Assembly: GCA_040285745.1 (NCBI GenBank) | Contig: JAUFOR010000002.1 | Coordinates: 62,001-126,000, forward strand | Source: Barthelona sp. PCE | Lineage: Eukaryota; Metamonada: BaSk clade | DNA: 64,000 bases | Direction of reading: 5' to 3' | In this document: piece after piece, positions 54,499 through 62,965 of the stretch | Layout: each line of letters opens with the position of its first letter | Numbering within the stretch: position 1 is the first letter of the stretch | Position numbers and translations under genes: made by a program | Notes under the pieces: model-generated | What the model saw: the letters and a program-made list of their open reading frames with translations, nothing else | Told to the model about the DNA's origin: nothing | Database searches by the model: none

Positions 54499-56553
54499 AT
54501 GCGTTTTGATTTGAGTCTGTTGAACGCTAATGATTTCGTGGTGAACCAGTTCGAAGGAGGTCTTTTTGTTCCTCAAATGAACAATAGAGCTTCTATAGAT
54601 GATTCACAGATAAAGGGGGTCTTCTTTTGCTGTGCTTTGGGTCTCATATATGAACCTCGAAACCAAAATTACCCAATGCTAAAATATTCGTGGAAAAACA
54701 CAAAGATAAGTCTAATTGAGTGTGCTATATCGGCTGACAGGTCAAAGAGGGTAACGCTATTAAAGATGGAAGTCGACCACGAGGTTTGTCTCCTGAAGAA
54801 CGGTATTTTTGCACCTTTTAACACAAACAATGCTGGAGCTAAGGCAATCACTCGCCTTTTCTATTTTGGTAAGTCAGCTCGACAGGTATTTACACTTTTT
54901 AATGAGCTTATTCACACAAACGAAACTTTTGGGTCAGTAATAACTGAGAATTCCAATTATCTTGCGCTGCTCAGCAAAACATATCAGTCTCTCAAAATCA
55001 CCTCTAGTGTCTTCAACAGCTTTAGGGAAAAGATATTATTTAACGCCAATGTGGCCATCAAATCACCAAACACAAGACAGATTGCATCAGTCACGTTGAC
55101 CGACTCGTGCATGTACATCAACCCATCGTGCAAGCTGCACCGCACTGGCGTCCTCGCTTTTCCTTTAAATACAGTGCTGTTTGGTATTTCATTTGAGAAT
55201 GTCACAAATTTCACATTGGAGTTGTTTTTTACTGATCCACAACTCTCCCACCCATGCTATAAGGCGGATGAACTGCTTCACTTGGAAAAAAAGCAGAGAT
55301 ACGTTGACATGTTTGAGTACTCCTTCATGTGGAACTGCCTGTCTATTCGTATTGAGTTTGTCGCAAAGGAATCATTGTACAAATTTGAGGACCTCATCTC
55401 CCCCTGGTATCAGCGCCAGGTCGATCTCAATGACGTGCAAAACAAGTGGACTAATGGGGACATGAGTAACTTTGACTATCTAATGTGCCTCAACTACCTC
55501 AGTGGACGCTCGCTCATGTGTATAGAGAGGTACCCTGTTCTCCCATGGGTGCTATGTGATTACACTTCGGAAATACTCGATTTCGACAACCCGGCTGTCT
55601 ATCGTGATCTGACAAAGCCTATTGGCGCACTCGAATCTGACCGACTTGACAGTTTGAGGATGAGACACAACACAATGGAGGATATGATAGACGAGTCAAA
55701 CACTGGGCTGTCAGAGCTCCTCTGCTTTGGTCAAATTGTCACCTCCGATTCAGCAACGACGTCGGCGTCCACATCAAACGCTGAGTCGTCTTCGTTCTTC
55801 GACGACTTTGATATGATCATGCCTCCTCTCAAGTCTGCGTCAGTGCTCGAGGGTGAGACCGACGTGTCCATCATAAACAGAGACTATCGATCGTATGATC
55901 CACTGCAGAGATTAAGCATGGTGCCGTTCCTGTACGGATCGCACTATTCGACAACCGGATACACCACATACTTCTTGTTGAGGCAACACCCGCTCTGGTC
56001 CTTGATATTGGGTGGCGGGAGATACGATCTACCGGATAGGCTATTCAGCTCAATTCCAATGGCGTGGGAGAACTGCCAGTCCTCAAATACCGATGTGAGA
56101 GAGCTGACACCTGAATTTTACTCCTGTCCTCGTTCTGCTGACAAATGGCTCGGATTAAATGACAGCATTATCATAGGCCGCACCCAGGCGAATGAGAGTG
56201 TTGGAGATGTTGAGCTCCCACCATGGGCGCACTCCCCCAAGGATTTCGTTAAGAAAATGCGCTATGCGCTCGAGACAGATTATGTTCGTAATCAATTGGG
56301 TAAATGGATAGATCTTATCTTTGGTGTGTACCGCGACCCAAGAAATGCCCTTCAAAAGGATAATTTATTCCACCCTTTGAGCTACGAAGAAAATTTTGCC
56401 AGTATGATGCAAGAGTATGCTGTTCTCTTAGACAGATTTATTGGTGATATTGGAATCACGGATCGTCTTTCCAGTTCAAGGGAAGCCGCGCTCACACAAA
56501 TGAAGGAGTTTGGCGTGTGCCCAAGACAGTTATTTTATGACAATCATCCTTAA
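54499..56553 (+). CDS. BEACH-domain protein lacking WD40 repeats
   Basis: A 684-aa protein, started at the ATG at 54499. Residues about 60-290 likely include a PH-like domain as in other BEACH proteins. The BEACH domain runs from about 310 to the end: KWTNGDMSNFDYLMCLNYLSGRS, YPVLPWVLCDYTSEILD, DLTKPIGAL, then an acidic Ser-rich insert (about 410-455), PFLYGSHYSTTGYTTYFLLR, LTPEFYSCP and KWIDLIFGVYRDP. It closes with MKEFGVCPRQLFYDNHP, which is where FAN, LYST and NBEA-type proteins enter their WD40 propeller; here the stop follows immediately. BEACH proteins act in vesicle fusion and fission and lysosome size. Missing WD40 repeats may remove partner binding. Confidence 0.9.
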   Translation: MRFDLSLLNANDFVVNQFEGGLFVPQMNNRASIDDSQIKGVFFCCALGLIYEPRNQNYPMLKYSWKNTKISLIECAISADRSKRVTLLKMEVDHEVCLLKNGIFAPFNTNNAGAKAITRLFYFGKSARQVFTLFNELIHTNETFGSVITENSNYLALLSKTYQSLKITSSVFNSFREKILFNANVAIKSPNTRQIASVTLTDSCMYINPSCKLHRTGVLAFPLNTVLFGISFENVTNFTLELFFTDPQLSHPCYKADELLHLEKKQRYVDMFEYSFMWNCLSIRIEFVAKESLYKFEDLISPWYQRQVDLNDVQNKWTNGDMSNFDYLMCLNYLSGRSLMCIERYPVLPWVLCDYTSEILDFDNPAVYRDLTKPIGALESDRLDSLRMRHNTMEDMIDESNTGLSELLCFGQIVTSDSATTSASTSNAESSSFFDDFDMIMPPLKSASVLEGETDVSIINRDYRSYDPLQRLSMVPFLYGSHYSTTGYTTYFLLRQHPLWSLILGGGRYDLPDRLFSSIPMAWENCQSSNTDVRELTPEFYSCPRSADKWLGLNDSIIIGRTQANESVGDVELPPWAHSPKDFVKKMRYALETDYVRNQLGKWIDLIFGVYRDPRNALQKDNLFHPLSYEENFASMMQEYAVLLDRFIGDIGITDRLSSSREAALTQMKEFGVCPRQLFYDNHP

Positions 56554-56573
56554 CTTACTTACTAATAAATTTA

Positions 56574-58277
56574 CTATAGATGCTCTTCAATTCTTGCGTA
56601 TGTAAATATCTCACGCTTGGATTTGGGTTTGAGCATTACTAATCCAACAATAGCGATAACGACAACTATGCCTATCGCTACATAAATTGTATACCACGGG
56701 AACGGTTTAGGGGGGTTATGATAAGAGTGCACAGTATCGTAGAATGCATAAAACATCCGATAGTGCGTATTATTCGGACTGAATGTACGATCAGGGAATT
56801 TGGCGTCAAGGTTTCGGACAAATCTGTTCATGTTGTACTGGGCAGCAGCAATGGTGTAGTGCTTCCCTGGGTCCATATCACTGTACCAGGTTGAAGGGGC
56901 ATAGTGCGGGTTTTTTTCGGGTAGGGGGATTACATCCTTCCACTCTTTCTTTTCTACTGCATAATACACTTCTTGAGGTGTCAACCCGTTGAGAGTGAAG
57001 ATGTTCCACAGCGGAATGTCGAAGCAAAACGATGAATACAAATCATCATACGTATTCATACCCTTATAGAGGTCTGCACGGGCATCAAGTGTGTTGAAAA
57101 AGAAGACGTATTCATCATTCCCTTCTGTGTAGCTGATCATTGGTTTAATGGAATATGGAAAGACTTTTTGCAGCCAGAAGTACGATACACTGTCGTCCTC
57201 TGTGAAGTATTCTTTCGCAAAATACCTTTTTGGTAGATAACCAACCTCCCTGAATATGTGCTGCTCCTCAAGTGCATCATCGACGAGACCCATGAGTCTC
57301 TCAGCGCGCCAGTGCCAGTCTTGCCTAATGTCTGACTTACCGACTAGGTTCCCCAAAAAGTCAGTTGTGAGCTTCTGCTCAAGTCCACCTATGAGCTCGG
57401 GTTTGCTCACCCAATGATAAACACCGTTAACATCGGCTTCGAAATCAAGCTCATACAAAGCAAGATGTTCCATATATCGCCCTGCCTCGATTACTGTACA
57501 ATTTTCAACAGAGTTGCCATCCACATCAATGCAGTCACTGTGGCGGAAACGGTGTGTATGACCTGTCGCCATAATAATAGGCTTGAGTGTGAACTCACGA
57601 ATCTTGCTCACAATACCTTTAACCAAAGGGCTATCAGTTCCAATGTGGCAGAGTGAAATAATCATGTCAAACTGGCCATCGCTGAGTAACTGCACAATGT
57701 CATCATCATTCATCACCTCTACTGCATCCCTGATGTAATAACTGGTCCTGTCAACATTATCGTAGTTGTATATGAATCCGAAGAACAAGACACGGAAACC
57801 TGACTCAGTTGTGTGCATTCTGTATCGCCTACCGAAGGTTCTATCGGTACTAACTGTGTAGAAGTTAGTTGTCACATAGTTGGGGAACAGCGAAAGATGT
57901 GCTTCAAGCCATTTCGCACTCTCTGTTGAGAAGACATCGTGGTTTCCGATTGTATTCGCAGTAAAATTGAGGTGCTCTGAAAATTGAAAAATATATGTTC
58001 CACCAGGCTCTGTGCTGTCGCTAAGACCTGTTCCTTCAATCAGATCACCTGAATCAAAGGTTATGCATTCCGGCAAATGTGGTTTCTCATCAGTCCTGCA
58101 CCATTCATGCTGGAATGCAACGATGTCTGCTATGGTTGCGTTAAAAACCCTTGGTTGCCTGCTATGACCATAGATCCAACCATGCAAATCTGTCATTTGG
58201 ATGAATCGAAGCTTATAAGCATGAGATACTGCCAGAAAAGTAACAAGAAGAAATAATATTGAACCCTTGAACCACAT
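56574..58277 (-). CDS. Type I membrane metallophosphatase, 5'-nucleotidase-like
   Basis: A 567-aa protein with a signal peptide (1-20), a calcineurin-like metallophosphoesterase domain and one C-terminal membrane segment (about 527-548, VAIGIVVVIAIVGLVML). Metal ligands are TDLHGW (Asp30, His32), DSGD (Asp78), GNHD (Asn112, His113), LCHIG and GHTHRFR. The active site therefore faces the lumen or outside. Domain order matches yeast YHR202W and secreted 5'-nucleotidases, so nucleotide or phosphomonoester hydrolysis is likely. The short cytosolic tail ends FTYARIEEHL, containing YARI, a YxxPhi endosomal or lysosomal sorting signal. The TAG stop overlaps AGTAAA (56570-56575 on this strand). It diverges from SPAG17 across only 89 bases. 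Confidence 0.9.
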   Translation of the reverse strand: MWFKGSILFLLVTFLAVSHAYKLRFIQMTDLHGWIYGHSRQPRVFNATIADIVAFQHEWCRTDEKPHLPECITFDSGDLIEGTGLSDSTEPGGTYIFQFSEHLNFTANTIGNHDVFSTESAKWLEAHLSLFPNYVTTNFYTVSTDRTFGRRYRMHTTESGFRVLFFGFIYNYDNVDRTSYYIRDAVEVMNDDDIVQLLSDGQFDMIISLCHIGTDSPLVKGIVSKIREFTLKPIIMATGHTHRFRHSDCIDVDGNSVENCTVIEAGRYMEHLALYELDFEADVNGVYHWVSKPELIGGLEQKLTTDFLGNLVGKSDIRQDWHWRAERLMGLVDDALEEQHIFREVGYLPKRYFAKEYFTEDDSVSYFWLQKVFPYSIKPMISYTEGNDEYVFFFNTLDARADLYKGMNTYDDLYSSFCFDIPLWNIFTLNGLTPQEVYYAVEKKEWKDVIPLPEKNPHYAPSTWYSDMDPGKHYTIAAAQYNMNRFVRNLDAKFPDRTFSPNNTHYRMFYAFYDTVHSYHNPPKPFPWYTIYVAIGIVVVIAIVGLVMLKPKSKREIFTYARIEEHL

Positions 58278-58366
58278 TTAAGTACTCAAGTGAAAAAAAG
58301 TGAAAAAGAAAGTAAAAAAAGCGTTATCCCGCTATTCACCATTACTCAAAGTAGGACACAGCTAAT
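58278..58366. promoter_or_regulatory. 89-bp bidirectional promoter
   Basis: The metallophosphatase and SPAG17 genes start 89 bases apart on opposite strands, so both promoters must share this stretch. The minus side reads TTTTTTTCACTTGAGTACTTAA to its ATG; the plus side has CCGCTATTCACCATTACTCAAAG. Each has a pyrimidine/TCA element and neither has an obvious TATA box. Confidence 0.5.
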
Positions 58367-61300
58367 ATGACAGAAACGCTGAACTTTGTCCTTCTGGGAC
58401 ATACAAAATTAGAGGAAGTCATGAAGGTGTTGGAATCTTCTCCGTTCCCAAAAGTAGATGTACATTCATTCAATCAAATCATCAAAAACGCGACAATTAA
58501 CAAGACGTCTCCCGTTATGAACGAGCTAAAGGCTATTGGAGAGAACGATACTGTTCCTACTTCAATTTTCAAGCAAGCTTATGAATTTTACCTATCAGAT
58601 GTTGAAAAATCAGGTACATCCACAGGAGGGAAGAAGACCAAAGCGAAAAACAAGGGAAAACAGCCTCAGACATCAACATTCAATCCCCCAAATCTGTTAC
58701 CCGATGAGATTAAGGCTGTCCATCTATACACTTATGATGAAGACTCAACACATGAGATTACCACTCAGGAACAGTTTAACGTGCTCTGCGGATATGTCAA
58801 CATATGTTTTGATGGTCTCATCACATGTAACCGAAAATTTACCAATTTCTCGACAATGGCGCCAGATTCAGGCTTTTATTCTCTGGACATCCACGACCCA
58901 GTGGCAGAGGAGGATGCCCAGCAGGTTGCAACCACCCTATACGAAACAATCATTACTCATATTTTTTCTAAGCACATGTATCAGTGCTTCCTTGAGAACA
59001 GTATGATCGTCTCAATTTCTGATGTAGACGTTGCACCCGAGGTTTCTGGATACTATGAGGACTCGAATGCAACGAGCGTCGCTAGCGTCTTGGATTCGTT
59101 GCTGGATGCTATCCAGTTTGGGCAGGATCCATCACTTGTCGCTGAGCCAGAGCAGACCCTGAAGCCCCGTATCTTTGATGACTTGACGGTCTCGACCGAC
59201 GTCAACCGAGAGATTCTCGGTCGAGAGGACCGCGTTTACCTTTCTTGGTTGAAGGCATTAAGCCCAGAGTTCGAATCTGAGACGGAGGACAATCCCATGC
59301 TCCGTTCAACACGTGTTGAGCTAGCGCACTATCTACCGACCGTCTTCAAGAAGTCGCCTGAAACGATGGAGAACTATACCCCCACGGCACAGGAACTAAC
59401 CCAAACTGATAATGTGCTACATTTACTCGAGTTCCGTGACCTTCTTGAGTCGAAAAACACCGTTGTTCCACCTCACCTCGCAGTTAGTACATGTACTGGA
59501 AGCGCACAATTCAATAGTGTTGATCTTGCCCGTGTTTTGTTTGAGCAGTACACCAAGCCCTCAATTGCTTCATCCCAGTACGATAGCTCGCTGTTACTGG
59601 CCACTGGTATCCAGTCTCAACCAAGCAAAGGTCCATTCGTGGTTTCAAAGGGCAAGGAGCTCTCTCTTCCAATTATTTGTAAGTACGCCGAGTGGCAGCA
59701 GCTCAACAACTCAGCTGTGTCGAGCGAAGCCCAACGAGTGTTACTGCAGTTGACACCCGAACCCGTCGTCGAGGATAAGGAAGAAGAAGAAGGACCGCTG
59801 AGTGTCGATTACACCCCCTTTATTAAGACTTTACGCGCCATTGGTGTCACTGATACCAAGTATTATGATCTGGAACTGGAGGCAAAGAAGGAGGAGGACG
59901 TTGCTGAAATGTACATCTGCGACAGAAGTGATATTACCATTGCGAAGGAGGGTGTTTCCGTCACATATGACGGTACGATTGTCGAGCACAGTGCGAACGG
60001 CACAGTCTCATATCTGAATAGTGGTGAACGTGTCGACATTAATGACAACCTGATGACGGTTCTTGACGGTCAGCGCAACGTTGTTGGAATTGACAGCGAA
60101 ACCGATACCGGTATAGTCGACTTCAATGACACACAAATTGGTGTGTCATTTGCAGAAGGGTTCATCGAACTCGAAGATGTCCGCTACTATTTGGACGGTC
60201 GCATGCAGAAGGAAGGAGTTATGATCGCCAAGGATGGTGTTCGTACAGAAACCGTCGTTGAGATGGTTGAGCGTGAGATCGGAACGGGAAAGAAGAAGGA
60301 AACAGTAGTTGAGCAGAAGGTCGTTACGAAGAAGCACACGCCCCTCATGCTCGCTACAACCAAGTTCGAGTCGAACATTGACAAAACGGACGAGTGCTCT
60401 GTCACGCAGCGCAGTGATGGCACAGTTTATTTGGAAGATGTAGATGCCACAGAAGTCGTACAATACGCACTCCCAGGCAACAAAACGCTCCGTGTGACCC
60501 GGTTCAAACCCACGGTCATCGATGAGACAGTGTTTGAGAGGTCTTATCGTCCCAATACGCTAACGTTTGGCAACCACATCATGACCGTCGTTGAAATCGT
60601 AGTTGAAATGGATGGTATCCCCTCTATGCACTTCATTTATGATCGAGATAATCCGGAAATCATGCTGTGTTCAATCATCAGACTGATGAAGGATGTTCAG
60701 GTTGAGTATGTACCCAAGAGCATGCGCGCAAATGGTGCATTTGAAGCCATTTGGTCCAACATGCCGTTCATGGGTGTCGACACTAGATCAGGTAAGCTGC
60801 GCGTTCACCAGGAAAACGTTGTTTCATTTGAGACGTTTGCATTGCAAGATGCGTACGAGTACTTCGAGGAGCACAATGGTATCGTTCCTGTGTACGTCAA
60901 GGACGAGATGGCACGCTTGGGAATCCACTACTTCCATTCATACGACTGTGAAATTGACTTCTCGAAGTTGGCTGTTAAAGACAAGTGTGAAGGTGCTCAA
61001 ATCTACTCAACCTGTGATTTCGAGCAGAATGTTTATGTCCTTCACACTGACGGCCTGTTTGTTCAACACAGAACTGATTACATGGTTGCGCAGACGGAAG
61101 CCGCGACTGTTGTTGAGGAAAGTCCTGCTGCCCCCGTCATGGACGAAGCAACGGAGGAGGTTGAGACAGAGGATATCCCTGCCCCACGCATGGCTATGTC
61201 TGTTGACGAAGCCCGCACGGTACTTGACGAGGAGTTCGATAATGACAGCGACATCAACCCAGAGTATGCGGATGAGCTCCGCGCGAACGATGATATCAAG

Positions 61301-62947
61301 CAGGCAGAGCCAGAGCACATGCGACGACGCCCAGCCCTCTTTGTCATTAACACACGCGCTGATGGTATATCGGCAACCCGCCTTATTGATGAACTCACGA
61401 TGCGGGTTCTGAGGAGACGGTACACAAAGAACCTCGGCGTTTCATTTAGCACACGTGCAAGTATCGACATGGCCGTCGTCACAGAAGTCTTCAGCGATTC
61501 TGCAGTGTTAACAATCAAGGATTTTTCAGAGGAAATTAGCGCCCGTTACCCATCTGTTTTGCAGCCTGTGATTCCACATATGCGTTGCCTCATGCAGCGT
61601 CGACCTGCCGTTCCAATGTGGGCGCATCTCGTCGAGGCAGGCTTCATCAACAACGATTTATTGGAGAAATTCGAAAAGGCAATTGAAAAGTATGAGAGTG
61701 ATGTTCAGCAACGTGACATGTCCTTTTCCGCAGGCGCCGAGCAACAACGCATGATCCCGAACACCGAATCTGTTGATACTGCTCTGGAAACCACAGTTAC
61801 CAACTTGGCTGAGATGGATCTCAACGCCAGCATGGATAGCTATTATGATGAAGCTGTTCGCTCACTCAGTGAGAGCCGCGACTCCCTGCGCACATCTCAG
61901 AAGATGATTGACAAGTACTATAGCGAGACCAAGCACATTGAGTCGGTTGAGAAGAACCAACCCCAACTGAACGATGCTCTTGATAGCAACACGACCAACT
62001 TCTTCCGCTCGTCAGAGGCAGCCCCTTTCCATGAGCAGCAGCGTACGGCGCAGACAAAGCGCACATCAGAAGAGATTCTAAGAAATCCAAAGGCGAGCTT
62101 CAAGACCGACAGTAATGTTTTAATGAGATACAAGCTCGATGTCACACGCAAGGAGGAGCTACATGAACTGCGCTCCTTTGGCATTTCGAACATTTCTGAG
62201 AAAAACATGGCGAGAGCCAGCCCCCGTGTCAAGAGCACACGTAAAAAGGTACGTCGTCCATCTGCAATGGCCCAAAAACCCACGGTTTATGCCCCCATTA
62301 TGCACTCGAACGAGCCTACGCCAATTGCTAACAGGCACCAACGAAAGAATCTAACAGACACCGCGCGAAAGATCGATAGGAGAATGAAGGCGAACAGAGC
62401 CGTCGCTGTCCCGCCTGCAACAGGAGCTACGTTCCTCGAGACTGTGGCCATCAAACCGAGCGAGGTCGACTTTGGATCTATCGCAAATGGTGGTAACTAC
62501 AAGCTCACAGTTAGTATTCAAAACATACACACCCGCAAGGTTCGTGTTAGGATGGCACATGTGCCCAAGCATTTAGAAAATGCAATCAAGTACAAGGTGC
62601 CTGTACCAATCATGCCAGGTCTGACCTCGAATCTCTCCATCTATGTTAGGAGCTCTGAGTTACCATTTAACGAACTATTCTCTTTCGAGGTTTCTATCGA
62701 GACAGAAACAGCTGTGTATAATCTTCCGTTGTACGCGCAAGTTGTTAACCATGAGGATGTACGCGACCACTCAAACCACTCGACCAATCCCAAGGTAGTT
62801 TGTGTATCATACAAGCATGTTGATAGGGCTGTGAGAGAGACAGATGACGAAGATTCATTTGATGCTAAATTCGATTACAGAAACCCAGAAGACCTATCAA
62901 TGGATGAGATCGACAACGTTTTGGAAAAAACTGTCAGTAGATACTAA
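58367..62947 (+). CDS. SPAG17: SPAG17/PF6, central-pair projection protein
   Basis: A 1526-aa protein matching SPAG17 (Chlamydomonas PF6), a scaffold of the C1a projection of the central microtubule pair. Signs are a helical N-terminal region, a basic linker (KKTKAKNKGKQPQ), and a central beta-repeat section (about 530-720) with short Thr/Asp-Gly-Thr strands such as VTYDGTIVEHSANGTVSYLNSGERVDI and VYLEDVDATEV. Near the C-terminus an ASH/MSP-type domain at about 1350-1460 has VAIKPSEVDFGSIANGG and VRVRMAHVPK. Vertebrate and algal proteins are about 2200 residues, so this one is shorter. It implies a motile flagellum with a 9+2 axoneme. The ending SMDEIDNVLEKTVSRY is followed by the convergent gene after 18 bases. 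Confidence 0.9.
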   Translation: MTETLNFVLLGHTKLEEVMKVLESSPFPKVDVHSFNQIIKNATINKTSPVMNELKAIGENDTVPTSIFKQAYEFYLSDVEKSGTSTGGKKTKAKNKGKQPQTSTFNPPNLLPDEIKAVHLYTYDEDSTHEITTQEQFNVLCGYVNICFDGLITCNRKFTNFSTMAPDSGFYSLDIHDPVAEEDAQQVATTLYETIITHIFSKHMYQCFLENSMIVSISDVDVAPEVSGYYEDSNATSVASVLDSLLDAIQFGQDPSLVAEPEQTLKPRIFDDLTVSTDVNREILGREDRVYLSWLKALSPEFESETEDNPMLRSTRVELAHYLPTVFKKSPETMENYTPTAQELTQTDNVLHLLEFRDLLESKNTVVPPHLAVSTCTGSAQFNSVDLARVLFEQYTKPSIASSQYDSSLLLATGIQSQPSKGPFVVSKGKELSLPIICKYAEWQQLNNSAVSSEAQRVLLQLTPEPVVEDKEEEEGPLSVDYTPFIKTLRAIGVTDTKYYDLELEAKKEEDVAEMYICDRSDITIAKEGVSVTYDGTIVEHSANGTVSYLNSGERVDINDNLMTVLDGQRNVVGIDSETDTGIVDFNDTQIGVSFAEGFIELEDVRYYLDGRMQKEGVMIAKDGVRTETVVEMVEREIGTGKKKETVVEQKVVTKKHTPLMLATTKFESNIDKTDECSVTQRSDGTVYLEDVDATEVVQYALPGNKTLRVTRFKPTVIDETVFERSYRPNTLTFGNHIMTVVEIVVEMDGIPSMHFIYDRDNPEIMLCSIIRLMKDVQVEYVPKSMRANGAFEAIWSNMPFMGVDTRSGKLRVHQENVVSFETFALQDAYEYFEEHNGIVPVYVKDEMARLGIHYFHSYDCEIDFSKLAVKDKCEGAQIYSTCDFEQNVYVLHTDGLFVQHRTDYMVAQTEAATVVEESPAAPVMDEATEEVETEDIPAPRMAMSVDEARTVLDEEFDNDSDINPEYADELRANDDIKQAEPEHMRRRPALFVINTRADGISATRLIDELTMRVLRRRYTKNLGVSFSTRASIDMAVVTEVFSDSAVLTIKDFSEEISARYPSVLQPVIPHMRCLMQRRPAVPMWAHLVEAGFINNDLLEKFEKAIEKYESDVQQRDMSFSAGAEQQRMIPNTESVDTALETTVTNLAEMDLNASMDSYYDEAVRSLSESRDSLRTSQKMIDKYYSETKHIESVEKNQPQLNDALDSNTTNFFRSSEAAPFHEQQRTAQTKRTSEEILRNPKASFKTDSNVLMRYKLDVTRKEELHELRSFGISNISEKNMARASPRVKSTRKKVRRPSAMAQKPTVYAPIMHSNEPTPIANRHQRKNLTDTARKIDRRMKANRAVAVPPATGATFLETVAIKPSEVDFGSIANGGNYKLTVSIQNIHTRKVRVRMAHVPKHLENAIKYKVPVPIMPGLTSNLSIYVRSSELPFNELFSFEVSIETETAVYNLPLYAQVVNHEDVRDHSNHSTNPKVVCVSYKHVDRAVRETDDEDSFDAKFDYRNPEDLSMDEIDNVLEKTVSRY

Positions 62948-62965
62948 TGTAAATTATTTATATTT

